Shown: positions 1 through 8,746 of the stretch, one piece after another
Numbering within the stretch: the first letter of the stretch is position 1
Layout of the letters: each line of letters opens with the position of its first letter
DNA from: Gammaproteobacteria bacterium
GTDB taxonomy: Bacteria > Pseudomonadota > Gammaproteobacteria > Pseudomonadales > Azotimanducaceae
Direction of reading: 5' to 3'
DNA: 64,000 nt
NCBI GenBank assembly: GCA_030425195.1
Contig: JAUIAV010000026.1
Span: 1 to 64,000 of the forward strand
The notes under the pieces: model-generated
Told to the model about the DNA's origin: nothing
The model's database searches: none
What the model saw: the letters and a program-made list of their open reading frames with translations, nothing else
Program-made: the position numbers and the translations under genes

Positions 1-1
1 G

Positions 2-1159
2 GTCGCCTTCCAGCTTCTGGCCGAGGAGCCGACGGCGAGTCTGTTCATCGAGCATCGGGTCATCACGGCAGAGGTCGACGAGAACAGGATCGTATCGGTC
101 GATGCCGTTGAAGCCCGGGGAGGGAACGAACGTCGCTTCAAAGGCAGGATGTTCATCGATACGAGTGGCGTTGCGCGGCTCGGCCTTCTGGCAGGTGCAC
201 GCACGATGTATGGACGCGAGGCGCGTTCGGAATACAACGAGTCTTATGCCCCAGAGCAGGGCGATGACATGCATCATGGCAACACGCTTTTCTTCCGGAC
301 AGGGATGCTGGATCAGCCTGCACCTTTTCCTGAGGTGCCCTGGGCGACCGAGGTGGCCGGAGATTACGCCAACCTGAGCGGTCAGCTCGTTGAGCCCGGG
401 TTCGAGAACGGTCCCGGTCCCCGGGCCGGCAACAATCCGGATACGCCGACGTTCCAGTTCGGCGGCGGCAGCGGTGATCCGGGTGACAGCTTTCCCGCAA
501 CCCACTTCTGGGAGTATGGACAATGGCTCGATCCGTACACGGAGTGTGAGCACATCCGCGACCATCTGATGTGTGCCCTGTTCGGGACCTTCTCGAACGT
601 GAAGCGCCTGGAACCGGAGAAGTATGCGAATCTGTCCTTTGAATGGATGGCTTATGTCCCGGCACAGGGCGAGTTTCATCGTTATCGAGGGGATTACGTC
701 CTCACCGAAAACGACATTCGGGAGCATCCGCACTTCGAAGACGGGCTGATTGCCAACGACGGGTCTTTCTGCATCCACTGTGCGTGGGGTAAAGACGAGG
801 AAGCACCCTACGATTTCCGGCTCAAGGACTGGATATGGGACTCCCGCGACCATACCCCTTATGCAGTGCCATTCCGCTGTCTGTATTCGTCGAACATCGA
901 GAACCTGATGGCAGCGGGCAAGCACATCAGCGTTTCTTCCGTCGCCAGCACGTCCACCAAGTTCATGGGCAATGGCGCGCAACACGGCGTTGCCGTCGCG
1001 GCTGCGTCGCTGCTCTGCAACAGATACGGGGTGTCACCGCGTGAGCTGTATGAAAGCCACCTCGAAGAGCTGAAAGCGCTGCTGCACGATCTGACCAGCT
1101 GCGATCACGACATGGCGCACAATCCGCCCACCCGGCACTTTCAGTCCGTCATCACCTGA
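2..1159 (+). CDS. FAD-dependent oxidoreductase, 5'-truncated
   Basis: The open frame runs from the window edge to TGA at 1157-1159, so about 385 C-terminal residues are visible and the start lies outside. Just inside the edge it reads an FAD-family middle segment (the stretch around RMFIDTSG, near position 149). That stretch resembles the 'DaTGdg'-like part of FAD-dependent oxidoreductases of the PF12831 type. The C-terminal part (FRCLYSSNIENLMAAGKHIS, then a TKFMGNGAQHG-like end) matches the conserved FAD-binding tail of that family. The Rossmann GxGxxG is not in the window. Substrate is unknown. It is not obviously in an operon with the next gene, which is on the other strand. The internal ATG at 149 is not the start, because coding continues upstream of it. 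Confidence 0.8.
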   Translation, partial: VAFQLLAEEPTASLFIEHRVITAEVDENRIVSVDAVEARGGNERRFKGRMFIDTSGVARLGLLAGARTMYGREARSEYNESYAPEQGDDMHHGNTLFFRTGMLDQPAPFPEVPWATEVAGDYANLSGQLVEPGFENGPGPRAGNNPDTPTFQFGGGSGDPGDSFPATHFWEYGQWLDPYTECEHIRDHLMCALFGTFSNVKRLEPEKYANLSFEWMAYVPAQGEFHRYRGDYVLTENDIREHPHFEDGLIANDGSFCIHCAWGKDEEAPYDFRLKDWIWDSRDHTPYAVPFRCLYSSNIENLMAAGKHISVSSVASTSTKFMGNGAQHGVAVAAASLLCNRYGVSPRELYESHLEELKALLHDLTSCDHDMAHNPPTRHFQSVIT

Positions 1160-1185
1160 GGAGTACGCCGGTAAGCGGAAGCGGA

Positions 1186-1914
1186 TCAGCCGGCGACCGG
1201 AATCCGCATCTTCGGATCGTATTCGAACCGCTCGAAGTCTGCTTCATAAGCCTCTTCGAGGAGCCGATAGTCATCTTCGGTGGGGAAGTGTCCGGGCCCG
1301 CGCCTGGCGGGCGATCTGTTCTTTCGACCAATGGAAGGCTTCGGAAGGCCGATCCTGTCGACGACGGTGCCGAGATCTGCCTCGATGTTCTCCACACGGC
1401 CGACGAAATCGACGATTTCCTCTTCGTTCTCGTCGAGAATCCACGTCGTCTGCGGCTGACTGGCCAGATCCGCCCAGAACTGGGGATGGCGAATGAATTC
1501 CGAGAAAGATCCAGACGCCAGGTAAGCCTGAATGGCCGGCCATTCCCACAGCGGTGCCACGCGCCGCTGTTTGCGCGGCAGGCGCTTCAGATAGGGCGAT
1601 CGCTGGTTGTCCACCAGCCTCCCTGCATAGTTGTACAGAGAGAGGATCCGTGAGTAGGGGTGCCTGGCGAAAGTGAAGGTGAAGTATTCGTTCCAGGCCC
1701 GATTGCCGAGCACGCTCCGGACCTCACTGCAGGTACTGTGTTTGTGCAGGCCATGGTGTTTCTGATAGTGCCGGTTCACGGCCTCGCCGAAAGGCGTGCC
1801 GCCGATGGGAAGGTCGTTCCACAGGCTGGTCTCTTCGAACAGCTGGGTGACGCTCTCTCCCGCGGTCTTAACGATATGGATGAAAATGAAATTCCGGCTT
1901 TGCGAGATGAACAC
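1186..1914 (-). CDS. Sulfotransferase family 2-like protein
   Basis: A 242-residue protein. The N-terminus FIFIHIVKTAGES is the 5'-phosphosulfate (PAPS) loop of carbohydrate sulfotransferases, and FARHPYSRILSLY is the 3'-phosphate motif. It would transfer sulfate from PAPS to a hydroxyl, probably of a glycan or a small molecule. I chose the GTG at 1914 because AGAGGA lies 6 bases upstream and the conserved fold begins at once. The longer open frame to 2115 adds 67 residues of low-complexity, Arg-rich, unconserved sequence. No signal peptide is seen, which suits a cytoplasmic PAPS user. No neighbour explains the substrate. Confidence 0.78.
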   Translation of the reverse strand: MFISQSRNFIFIHIVKTAGESVTQLFEETSLWNDLPIGGTPFGEAVNRHYQKHHGLHKHSTCSEVRSVLGNRAWNEYFTFTFARHPYSRILSLYNYAGRLVDNQRSPYLKRLPRKQRRVAPLWEWPAIQAYLASGSFSEFIRHPQFWADLASQPQTTWILDENEEEIVDFVGRVENIEADLGTVVDRIGLPKPSIGRKNRSPARRGPGHFPTEDDYRLLEEAYEADFERFEYDPKMRIPVAG

Positions 1915-2211
1915 TGCAGATCCTCTGCCTGGTGCGTGCAGCGGTCCGGCTGCGTAAGTGTTTCGTCTGAAAGGCCCGAGTATACCCACTGGGCAGGCGA
2001 TCGCACCCCCTATGACCCTTCCTGTGGGCAACGGTGCAGTACGAGAGCGCCCGGCACATCTGGGCCAGTTCTCCAGGCGGACATCCTCGGTCTCGCGGTC
2101 GTCGACCTCCCGCATCCGGAACCCATCGGCGTCTCCCTGGCCTATTGAAGAGACAACCGGGATCCGGGTGTGGCGTGGTTCATCGAGCAGATACGAGCGG
2201 TGATTCAGTAG

Positions 2212-3639
2212 CTACCACTTGGGATAGATCACCACGTCGATCCGGCGGTTCTTCCGGCGACCTTCCTCGGTCTCGTTGTTGGCTACCGGCTGAGATTCAC
2301 CATAACCGAGCGCGGTGAGATTGGCCGGCGAGACGGGGGTGTTCTCGAGCAGGTAGGACTGCACGGCTTCCGCACGCTTCTGGGACAGACTGAGGTTGGA
2401 GGCGTCGGAGCCGAACGCGTCCGTGTGGCCTTCCACCACGATGTTGCTGTCCGGGAACTGGTTGATGGCGCGTGTCAGGGCCCCCAGCAGGGGGCCGTGC
2501 TCCGGTTTCAGATCGTGCTTCGCGAAGTCGAAGTTCAGGCCGACCATGCGCAGGATGATGCTGTCGCCCTGGCGCAGCACGAGGGCTTCGTTGGGTGTGA
2601 AGAGCGCCTCCACCTGAGCCAGACGTTCCCGCTGACGTTCCTGCCGGGCCACCAGCTTCGAGAGCCGTTCCATGGAGGCCGTTTCCTGAATCAGGGTTTC
2701 CAGCTGAATCTGACGATCCTCCAGCGTCGCCGTCAGGGATTTGTTCTCGGACAGCATGGCGACGATTTCTTCACGGATCCGGCTGACGGCTTCCTCCTCC
2801 CCCTCATCGAAGTGCGCGGGAATGTCGAAGAGGTCGGCCAGGCTCGCAATGGAGGCTTCCCACTCCAGCAGGATGTCTTCCAGCATCAGGTCGCCGGACC
2901 GGACCGATTCCTCCAGGCCGGAGACGTAGATGGCATGCAGGGCGTTGTGCTTGGCTTCGCGGGCGAGGTTACGCGGCTCGTCCGTATCGTAGCGGTTCGT
3001 CTCCAGCACCTGTGATGCCTGGGCGAGGAGCTCGGAGGCCCGTTCGTAGGATTTCGGTGCGTAGCGTGGGGCCTTCACATCCCTGGCCTTCTCGAGCAGC
3101 CGGCGGGTTTCATTCAGATAGTTGGCCTTGATGGCGATGAGCTCGGCATCCCGGAACAGGGTTTCCGCGCCGCTGCCTTCACGCTGAGCCCGTTCCAGCC
3201 GTCCTTTCTCGAGGCGGACGGCCGCTTCGTTGAAGGTCACCTCGGCTTCCCGCCATTCCTCGGGGGCATAGGCTTCCGCGTTCGCGCTCATGGCATCTTC
3301 CCGGGCGCGGATCACCGAGCCGAAGGTGGTTGCCGCCAGCTCCGCCTGCTCCGCCGCATCCTCGAATGCACCCGTTGCCCGATCCAGATCGCGACGGATG
3401 CTGTCGATGTTGCCGCCGCGTTCGAGCACGTCCTCGGCTCTGCGGTAGTACTGAGCGCCTTCGGCATAGTTCGTCGGGGAGAGCAGGGCGGCTTTGGCCT
3501 CGTTCGCGGTTCCCAGCGCCTTGTTTGCCGACTCGAACAGGGAGGTTTTGAGTTCCGCGATCACCTCGGACTGGGCCGCAGTGACGGGTGTGGCGTGGAT
3601 GGCTGAAGCCAGAAGCGTGAGTAAAACTATGGTACGCAT
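2212..3639 (-). CDS. OmpA-family envelope protein with DUF4398-like repeats
   Basis: A 475-residue secreted protein. It starts MRTIVLLTLLASA with a Sec signal peptide ending near TAAQ. The long alpha-helical middle contains repeats of the type SPTNYAEGAQYYRRAEDVL, YAPEEWREAEVTFNEAA and YAPKSYERASELLAQA, which fit DUF4398. After a coiled coil around residues 300-340, the last ~110 residues form an OmpA peptidoglycan-binding domain, with NIVVEGHTDAFGS and GRRKNRRIDVVIYP. It probably links the outer envelope to peptidoglycan. An ATG seven codons upstream is in frame, but the signal peptide begins at this one. Confidence 0.9.
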   Translation of the reverse strand: MRTIVLLTLLASAIHATPVTAAQSEVIAELKTSLFESANKALGTANEAKAALLSPTNYAEGAQYYRRAEDVLERGGNIDSIRRDLDRATGAFEDAAEQAELAATTFGSVIRAREDAMSANAEAYAPEEWREAEVTFNEAAVRLEKGRLERAQREGSGAETLFRDAELIAIKANYLNETRRLLEKARDVKAPRYAPKSYERASELLAQASQVLETNRYDTDEPRNLAREAKHNALHAIYVSGLEESVRSGDLMLEDILLEWEASIASLADLFDIPAHFDEGEEEAVSRIREEIVAMLSENKSLTATLEDRQIQLETLIQETASMERLSKLVARQERQRERLAQVEALFTPNEALVLRQGDSIILRMVGLNFDFAKHDLKPEHGPLLGALTRAINQFPDSNIVVEGHTDAFGSDASNLSLSQKRAEAVQSYLLENTPVSPANLTALGYGESQPVANNETEEGRRKNRRIDVVIYPKW

Positions 3640-3719
3640 ATTGATTGCTGTTCCTTGCAATGCCGTTCGTTGCCAATCAGATCATCTGTTGGAGGATTCG
3701 TTTCGTCAGTTTGCCCGGT

Positions 3720-4289
3720 TCAGATCCCGAATAAGGGGACGCCCGAGAGATACCCGTGAAAGAAGGCCACCACTGTGGTCAGCACCGCACCGATCACCAC
3801 GAGCACGATGTCCTTCGAGGCTGCGACCGCCGGGGGTTTCTCCCAGGTGCCGTCACGCCGGCTGATGGTGATCATGGCCACGATGGCCCAGATTCCGAGA
3901 CCGCCGAACAGAATCACGGATCGGCTGTCTCCATTGGCCAGCAGGTGCGCGCCCGCCCAGACGACCACTCCGGTGAGCATGGGATGACGCAGATGCCGCT
4001 TCAGGTTCGTCGGCGCATTGGCCGCACCCATGAGCACGAAAGCGACAACGACGATGACGAAGACGACCGTCGTCATGCCGGCCAGGGGCGGAGCATACCA
4101 GTACTCGGGCGTGGCAGAGCGCCAGCCGAACACCATGAGCAGGATGGCGATCACCAGATCCAGCGCAAACAGGCCTTTGTAGGGACCTTCTCCGAGCCTG
4201 CCGATCAGAGCGCTGCGCGCTCCGGGCATTACCGATGGGAACAGGTGGACGGCAATCCACAGCAGCACCCCGAGAATCAGCATCGTCAT
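3720..4289 (-). CDS. NnrU-family integral membrane protein
   Basis: A 189-residue protein with about six hydrophobic segments. It has the NnrU/isoprenoid-methyltransferase-like signature HPMLTGVVVWAGAHLLANGD, with KRHLRHPML just before it. NnrU proteins are linked to nitric oxide or denitrification gene sets in some bacteria, but no such genes are near it here. The biochemical role is unresolved in the family. It stands alone between the OmpA protein and an SDR, all on the minus strand. Confidence 0.85.
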   Translation of the reverse strand: MTMLILGVLLWIAVHLFPSVMPGARSALIGRLGEGPYKGLFALDLVIAILLMVFGWRSATPEYWYAPPLAGMTTVVFVIVVVAFVLMGAANAPTNLKRHLRHPMLTGVVVWAGAHLLANGDSRSVILFGGLGIWAIVAMITISRRDGTWEKPPAVAASKDIVLVVIGAVLTTVVAFFHGYLSGVPLFGI

Positions 4290-4357
4290 CCGTCAGTTTC
4301 CCTTCGTCGCAACGCGCTCAGTATAGCGTCAGATTCCGGCTGCACATCCAGCGGCCA

Positions 4358-5233
4358 TCAGCTCCGGGCGTGGTAGACGGCGTCGATCTGGTCGAAGCTC
4401 TCGAGACCGAAGGCGCCGGCCAGCGCGTCCAGTGAGTTGATTCCCACTTCCGGATGCGTCCACGAACCGGCGGTCAGGCCCCCGTCCACCGCCAGCGCCT
4501 GCCCGGTGATGAACGAGGCTTCGTCGCTGGCGAGAAAGCAGACGGCGTTGGCGATGTCTTCGGGCTCACCCGCGCGCGGGATCGGCTGCATCATGGCGAG
4601 CAGGGGTTTGACCGCGGCCGCGTAATCCATGTTGCCGCCCACCGCCAGCTGGCCGGCGAAGATGGGTGTTGCCGTACCGCCGGGACAGATGGCGTTCACC
4701 CGGATGTTGTGCGGACCGAGTTCTGTGGAGACGCTGCGGGTCAGGTTGATCACGGCGGCTTTCACGGCACTGTACACGTGCGGGCCGTAACCGGCGCAGA
4801 TACCGGCGACGCTCGCGGTGGAGATGATCACGCCGCTCTTCTGGGCCTTCATCACCGGCGCCGCGTATTTCATACCCATCACCACGCCCTTGAGCATGGC
4901 ATCCACCGTCCGCTCGTAGGGTTCGCCCATGTCGGTGTCCTCGATGTCACCGCTCACCCCGCCGAAACCGGCGTTGTTGTAGAGAACGTCGAGGCGGCCG
5001 AAAGTCTCCAGGGCAGTCTCGATCATGCGCTTCACGTCCGCTTCGCTGCAGACGTCCACCCCTGCGGCGGCGGCTCCATCGCCGAGAGAGTCTGCGAGCT
5101 CGGCGGCTCTGTCTTCCTGAATGTCCGCAATGAGGACGTTTGCACCCTCAGCGATGAATTTCCTGACGGTCGCCTCACCGATACCGCTGCTGCCGCCCGT
5201 GACGATTGCGCTCTTGCCTGTCAGTCTGCCCAT
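4358..5233 (-). CDS. SDR-family oxidoreductase
   Basis: A 291-residue classical short-chain dehydrogenase. The cofactor loop is TGGSSGIGEATVRKF at residues 12-26. It also has an NNAG motif (residues 90-93), a catalytic Ser in IISTASVAG, and the YSAVKAAV YxxxK. An acidic residue after beta-2 (IADIQEDRA) suggests NAD(H) rather than NADP(H). It is somewhat longer than the usual 250 residues because of a C-terminal extension after the conserved FITGQALAVDGG. Substrate cannot be inferred. It ends about 70 bases before the NnrU gene on the same strand. Confidence 0.88.
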   Translation of the reverse strand: MGRLTGKSAIVTGGSSGIGEATVRKFIAEGANVLIADIQEDRAAELADSLGDGAAAAGVDVCSEADVKRMIETALETFGRLDVLYNNAGFGGVSGDIEDTDMGEPYERTVDAMLKGVVMGMKYAAPVMKAQKSGVIISTASVAGICAGYGPHVYSAVKAAVINLTRSVSTELGPHNIRVNAICPGGTATPIFAGQLAVGGNMDYAAAVKPLLAMMQPIPRAGEPEDIANAVCFLASDEASFITGQALAVDGGLTAGSWTHPEVGINSLDALAGAFGLESFDQIDAVYHARS

Positions 5234-5298
5234 GAGAGTTCCCCGATGAAATGTCGATCACCGGATGATAGCAGCGCGGAAAAAACGGGTAAGGCCTG

Positions 5299-6033
5299 CT
5301 ACCGGACGTTCAGCAGGGACCAGTCGACTCTGCCGAGCTGTTCCGCCATCGCATCGATACTGCTCTCGGAGCTCACGGGGTTCGGATAGAAAACCCGCTG
5401 AGCCCGGTCGTCGTCGGGATCTTCGGCCATCCTCAGCCTGCCGGCCTCCAGGTAACCCTTGAGCGTCCGTCGTACCGTCTCGAGCGGTGCCCCGCTGGTC
5501 CTGGCGATCTGGCTTGCCGTCATGCCTTCACCCGTGACGCTCGCCTGATGCAGGGCAATGGCGATCTTGAAGGCGCGGATTCTCAAACCGCTGTCGAGGT
5601 TTCCGGTGAACGATTGCAGCACGTCAATCAGCGCGTTGCAGGTCTTCTCGGTCAGTGAATGGGCGTTCTCGGGGTGCGGCCTCCACTCGCCGCAGGGAGG
5701 GCCGATGGCATAGAGCGCCTGTGCCACCCGGGTGGCCCGTTCCCGCTCTTTTCCCAGATCCTGAAAAAAGTGACGGGTGACCCGTTCGTCGTTGGGATCC
5801 GGTCTTGAGGTCAGAATGCCCTGGCTGGTGTAGATGCCGAAGTGCCGGCGCACGTTTTCCAGCGGTATGCCGGCTTCCCGGCTGACCTCGCTGATGCTGA
5901 TCCCTTCCCCTCGCAGAGACTGCCGGAGAACCAGCAGTGCGGTCAGCACGCCCCGCAGGCGCAGGCGACCGCCGTACTGTTCGATGTAGGCGTCCAGCAG
6001 CGCGATCAGTCTGTCGTGCAGCGTCTGGGTCAA
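5299..6033 (-). CDS. Tandem winged-helix (MarR/IclR-like) regulator
   Basis: About 244 residues with two similar DNA-binding halves. The first has [20 protein letters not shown], and the second has [20 protein letters not shown]. Each is followed by a 'Gx[11 protein letters not shown]' wing, so the protein looks like an internal duplication of one wHTH unit. No ligand-binding domain is evident. The start is uncertain: the open frame reaches 6282 but would then cover csrA antisense. In-frame TTG codons at 6033 (preceded by AAGGGA) and 6081 are the realistic choices. The divergent csrA start at 6154 and a 21-bp dyad at 6072-6092 suggest an autoregulated divergent promoter. Confidence 0.7.
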   Translation of the reverse strand: MTQTLHDRLIALLDAYIEQYGGRLRLRGVLTALLVLRQSLRGEGISISEVSREAGIPLENVRRHFGIYTSQGILTSRPDPNDERVTRHFFQDLGKERERATRVAQALYAIGPPCGEWRPHPENAHSLTEKTCNALIDVLQSFTGNLDSGLRIRAFKIAIALHQASVTGEGMTASQIARTSGAPLETVRRTLKGYLEAGRLRMAEDPDDDRAQRVFYPNPVSSESSIDAMAEQLGRVDWSLLNVR

Positions 6034-6071
6034 TCCCTTGTCCCGTGCGTTTGCTTCCCAGTCCTCAGAAT

Positions 6072-6092
6072 ATACACCCAATATGGGCGTAT
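6072..6092. promoter_or_regulatory. 21-bp dyad, candidate operator
   Basis: ATAC-n-CCCA-nnn-TGGG-n-GTAT: all 16 arm bases pair symmetrically. It lies between the tandem winged-helix regulator (minus strand) and csrA (plus strand). Its size and symmetry suit a dimeric wHTH repressor. Binding by the adjacent regulator is inference. Confidence 0.5.
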
Positions 6093-6153
6093 GGTTGCCT
6101 GCAGATGTATACGGCCAGATGATCGTTGCACTTCCCCAGCAAGAGCGTCCTCC

Positions 6154-6372
6154 ATGCTCATCCTCACACGCCGGATCGGCGAGAAGCTCATGATCGGTGA
6201 CGACATCGCGGTTTCCATACTCGGCGTGAAAGGCAATCAGGTGCGGATCGGTGTGCAGGCGCCCGACGACGTGGCCATTCACCGCGAAGAGATCTATGAC
6301 CGGATCCAGGAGGAGAATGCGGGGGCGCGGAAAATCTCGGCCGCAGGAGCGGCTCAGCCGATCTCCAGATAG
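6154..6372 (+). CDS. csrA: CsrA/RsmA carbon storage regulator
   Basis: A 72-residue protein with the canonical [18 protein letters not shown] start and the [18 protein letters not shown] core. It dimerises and binds GGA motifs in mRNA leaders, controlling translation and stability. The N-terminal L4/R6-type and C-terminal R44-type RNA-contact residues of the family are present in TRR and HREEIY. The ATG at 6154 is set by homology to the family's universal N-terminus, although the frame stays open upstream. Its last 19 bases overlap the convergent selD 3' end. Confidence 0.97.
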   Translation: MLILTRRIGEKLMIGDDIAVSILGVKGNQVRIGVQAPDDVAIHREEIYDRIQEENAGARKISAAGAAQPISR

Positions 6373-7403
6373 TCTTCGCCGGCGCGTTCATCGACCCGGC
6401 CGATCATGCAGGACGCTGTCAGTCCGGCATCAACCAGTGCGGAAACCAGCGGGGCAGCGTCCGATTCCGGAACCGAGAAGAGCAGGCCGCCGTTCGTCTG
6501 CGGGTCGAAAAACAGTGACTGATCCGTCCGTGCCAGCTGGCCGCGCCAGGTCAGATGCGGCTGCACGAGTGCTTCGTTGGATTCGTTGGAACCCGTCGTC
6601 ATCCCGCGGTCGTACATCTCCCGTGCGCCGCTGAGCACGGGGATCGCCTCCGGGTCGAGGCGGACCAGACAGTCCGCGCCTCGAGCCATCTCCAGTGCAT
6701 GGCCCGCGAGCCCGAAACCGGTTACGTCCGTGGCCGCATGAATGCGGAAATCGGCTGCCACCTCGGCGGCGCGACGGTTCAGGGCTTCCATGGTATCGAG
6801 GCAGGCGGTGAGGTCTTCACGGCTTACCCAGCCTTTGAGATTGGCGTTGAGGATCACACCGCTGCCGATCGATTTCGTGAGCACCAGGGCGTCTCCCGGC
6901 TTCGCACCCGCATTGGTCCAGACGCGATCCGGATGCACGAGTCCGGTCACCGCCAGCCCGAACTTGGGCTCAGGATCTTCGACGGTATGACCGCCGGCCA
7001 GAACGGCGCCGGATTCTGAAATTTTCTGATGCGCGCCGCGGATGATGCCGGCCAGCACCTCACCCGGGAGCTTCTTCGACGGGAAGGCCACCAGATTCAC
7101 GCAGGCCAGAGGGCGTCCGCCCATTGCGTAGACGTCGCTGATGGCATTCGCGGCGGCCACCCGGCCGAAAGTCTCAGGATCGTCCGTCGGCGGCGTGATG
7201 AAATCGGCAGTCACGACGATCGCTTCACTTTCCGACAGGCGATAGACGCCCGCATCGTCGTTCGTGGCGTACCCGACGATGAGATTCGGATCCGTGCCCA
7301 CCGGCAGCGTCTCAAGCAGCGCGTTCAACTCGACCGAGCTGACCTTTGCAGCTCAACCGCAGGTCCGGGACAATCCTGTGAGCGTGTTTTTCTTGAAAAA
7401 CAT
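6354..7403 (-). CDS. selD: Selenide, water dikinase SelD, itself a selenoprotein
   Basis: Makes selenophosphate from selenide and ATP, the selenium donor for Sec-tRNA and selenouridine. The frame usually called starts at a TTG (7328) and lacks the catalytic N-terminus. Reading upstream through TGA at 7353-7355 to ATG 7403 restores it: LTGLSRTCG-Sec-AAK, with Sec at residue 17 and Lys at 20. These are exactly the positions of catalytic Cys17/Lys20 in E. coli SelD. Full length is 349 residues. The ATP-binding Gly-rich part ([17 protein letters not shown]) and [10 protein letters not shown] are intact. AGGA lies 12 bases before the ATG. A SECIS-like hairpin follows the TGA. No selA, selB or selC is in this window. 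Confidence 0.95.
7325..7342 (-). promoter_or_regulatory. Bacterial SECIS element in selD
   Basis: On the minus strand, 10 bases after the Sec TGA, UCAGCUC pairs with GAGUUGA. This gives seven pairs, one of them G-U, closing a GGUC tetraloop. The loop begins 17 bases after the UGA, inside the 16-37 base spacing described for bacterial SECIS elements. The GGUC loop has the G and U used by SelB in known elements. Within the 5' arm region the TGA also abuts an alternative GAGCTG/CAGCTC pairing, so the fold needs checking. Confidence 0.8.
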
Positions 7404-7541
7404 CGGTTATAAGTTTCCTGCTTCCATCGGCACCGCCCTTGGCGGGGCACCGCGCCAGTATAGAAGCAGACACGGAAGCAGAGATAGTTTGCTGGTAAGG
7501 TGCAGATGGCCCCAGCGATGCATGAGGATTGAGTCTCACGG

Positions 7542-8540
7542 ATGTCCCGTTCGTTCACATCGATTGCCACCCTGACGGAAGTCCTTGCCCGCACCCTGGA
7601 GTCGTATCAGATCGACTCCCGGGAAGTTTTCGAATCCATGGGGCTGTCTGCCGAGCCGTACAAGAATCCGGATGCCCGGATCGGCAAGGAAACCATGGAG
7701 GAACTCTGGCTGGAGGGGGAGCGGCTGACCGGAAATCCGTGCTTCGGCTTCGAGACCGGTCTGAACTTCCATGCCACCAACATCCATGCGGTGGGTTATG
7801 CGTGGCTTGCCAGCTCGACGATCCGGGAAGCGCTCGAGCGGCTCGTCCGCTACCAGCATCTGATTTCCACGGCAGCGGAAATGGACCTGATGGAGGACGC
7901 CAACGGCGTGCATCTGCAGATCGACCCTTCACCGGGAATCGATCTCGGGGATGATGCGTCGTTCACCGCCATCATCACCATGTGCCGCGATCTGAGCCAT
8001 GCGGAGTTCCGGGCCCAGAGCATTCACATGATGCGGCCGGAGCCGCCCTGCAGCCGCAAGCTGGCGGAGTTCTTTAACTGCCCGGTGGAGTACAACGCCA
8101 ATCTGGACAAGGTCACCTTCTCCATGGAGTCGGTGGACGAGCCGCTCACCCGACCCAATCCGGCGCTTGCCCAGGCGAGCGAAGAAGTCGCCCGTGAATA
8201 TCTGGCCAACATGGACAAGAAGGACGTGGTGGCCAGAGCACGGGTGGCCATCATCGATCAGCTGCCGGATGGCGAGCCCTCGCGCCGGGGGATCGCCGGG
8301 GAACTTGCCATGAGCGAGCGGACGCTCGCCCGTCGGTTGTCGGATCGCGACTACACCTTCTCCAGCCTCGTTGACGAAGTGCGCGGACAACTCGCCAAGG
8401 AGTATCTGCGCCAGTCGCGTTTTTCGGTGACGGACGTGGCTTTTCTGCTCGGCTTCTCCGACCAGAGCAATTTCGCCCGCGCGTTCAAACGATGGACGGA
8501 CGAGTCACCGACGGATTTCCGGTCCCGCACGCTGCAGTGA
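7542..8540 (+). CDS. AraC-family transcriptional regulator (OruR/arabinose-binding-like N-domain)
   Basis: A 332-residue protein. Residues 1-210 match the 'Arabinose_bd' (PF12625) type of sensor domain found in ArgR/OruR-like AraC regulators of Pseudomonas relatives. Residues ~230-330 form the AraC double HTH (IAGELAMSERTLARRLS, then VTDVAFLLGFSDQSNFARAF). The ligand is probably a small catabolite. It is divergent from selD by about 140 bp; that gap contains a CCGCC-CTT-GGCGG inverted repeat. No obvious catabolic operon is directly adjacent. Confidence 0.88.
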   Translation: MSRSFTSIATLTEVLARTLESYQIDSREVFESMGLSAEPYKNPDARIGKETMEELWLEGERLTGNPCFGFETGLNFHATNIHAVGYAWLASSTIREALERLVRYQHLISTAAEMDLMEDANGVHLQIDPSPGIDLGDDASFTAIITMCRDLSHAEFRAQSIHMMRPEPPCSRKLAEFFNCPVEYNANLDKVTFSMESVDEPLTRPNPALAQASEEVAREYLANMDKKDVVARARVAIIDQLPDGEPSRRGIAGELAMSERTLARRLSDRDYTFSSLVDEVRGQLAKEYLRQSRFSVTDVAFLLGFSDQSNFARAFKRWTDESPTDFRSRTLQ

Positions 8541-8554
8541 CCGTGTCCGGCCGA

Positions 8555-8647
8555 TCAGATCAGCTGGTTCACCATCAGGGCGATGAACAGGGTAAGAATG
8601 ACCAGGGGCCACTCGCTGACTTCGAAATGACTTCTGAGCTTTTTCAT
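8555..8647 (-). CDS. 30-residue putative single-span membrane protein
   Basis: ATG at 8647, TGA at 8555-8557. The sequence starts MKKLRSHFEVSEWP and ends with a hydrophobic stretch, LVILTLFIALMVNQLI. This is a short amphipathic/basic head followed by one transmembrane helix, typical of bacterial microproteins. There is no convincing Shine-Dalgarno, which lowers confidence. It is convergent with the AraC gene. Function unknown. Confidence 0.4.
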   Translation of the reverse strand: MKKLRSHFEVSEWPLVILTLFIALMVNQLI

Positions 8648-8746
8648 GCGGCAGAGATTAGGCCGACGGGTGCTCATGCACCGGTCGCTGCAGACCATTG
8701 ATCATGCTGCGGAAGCCTTTCTGAGCCGGTGAAAACAATTCTGTAA

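Noticed and set aside
5842-6153. Long N-terminal extension of CsrA
   Set aside because: The CsrA family starts at MLILTRR; the extension is antisense to a regulator gene.
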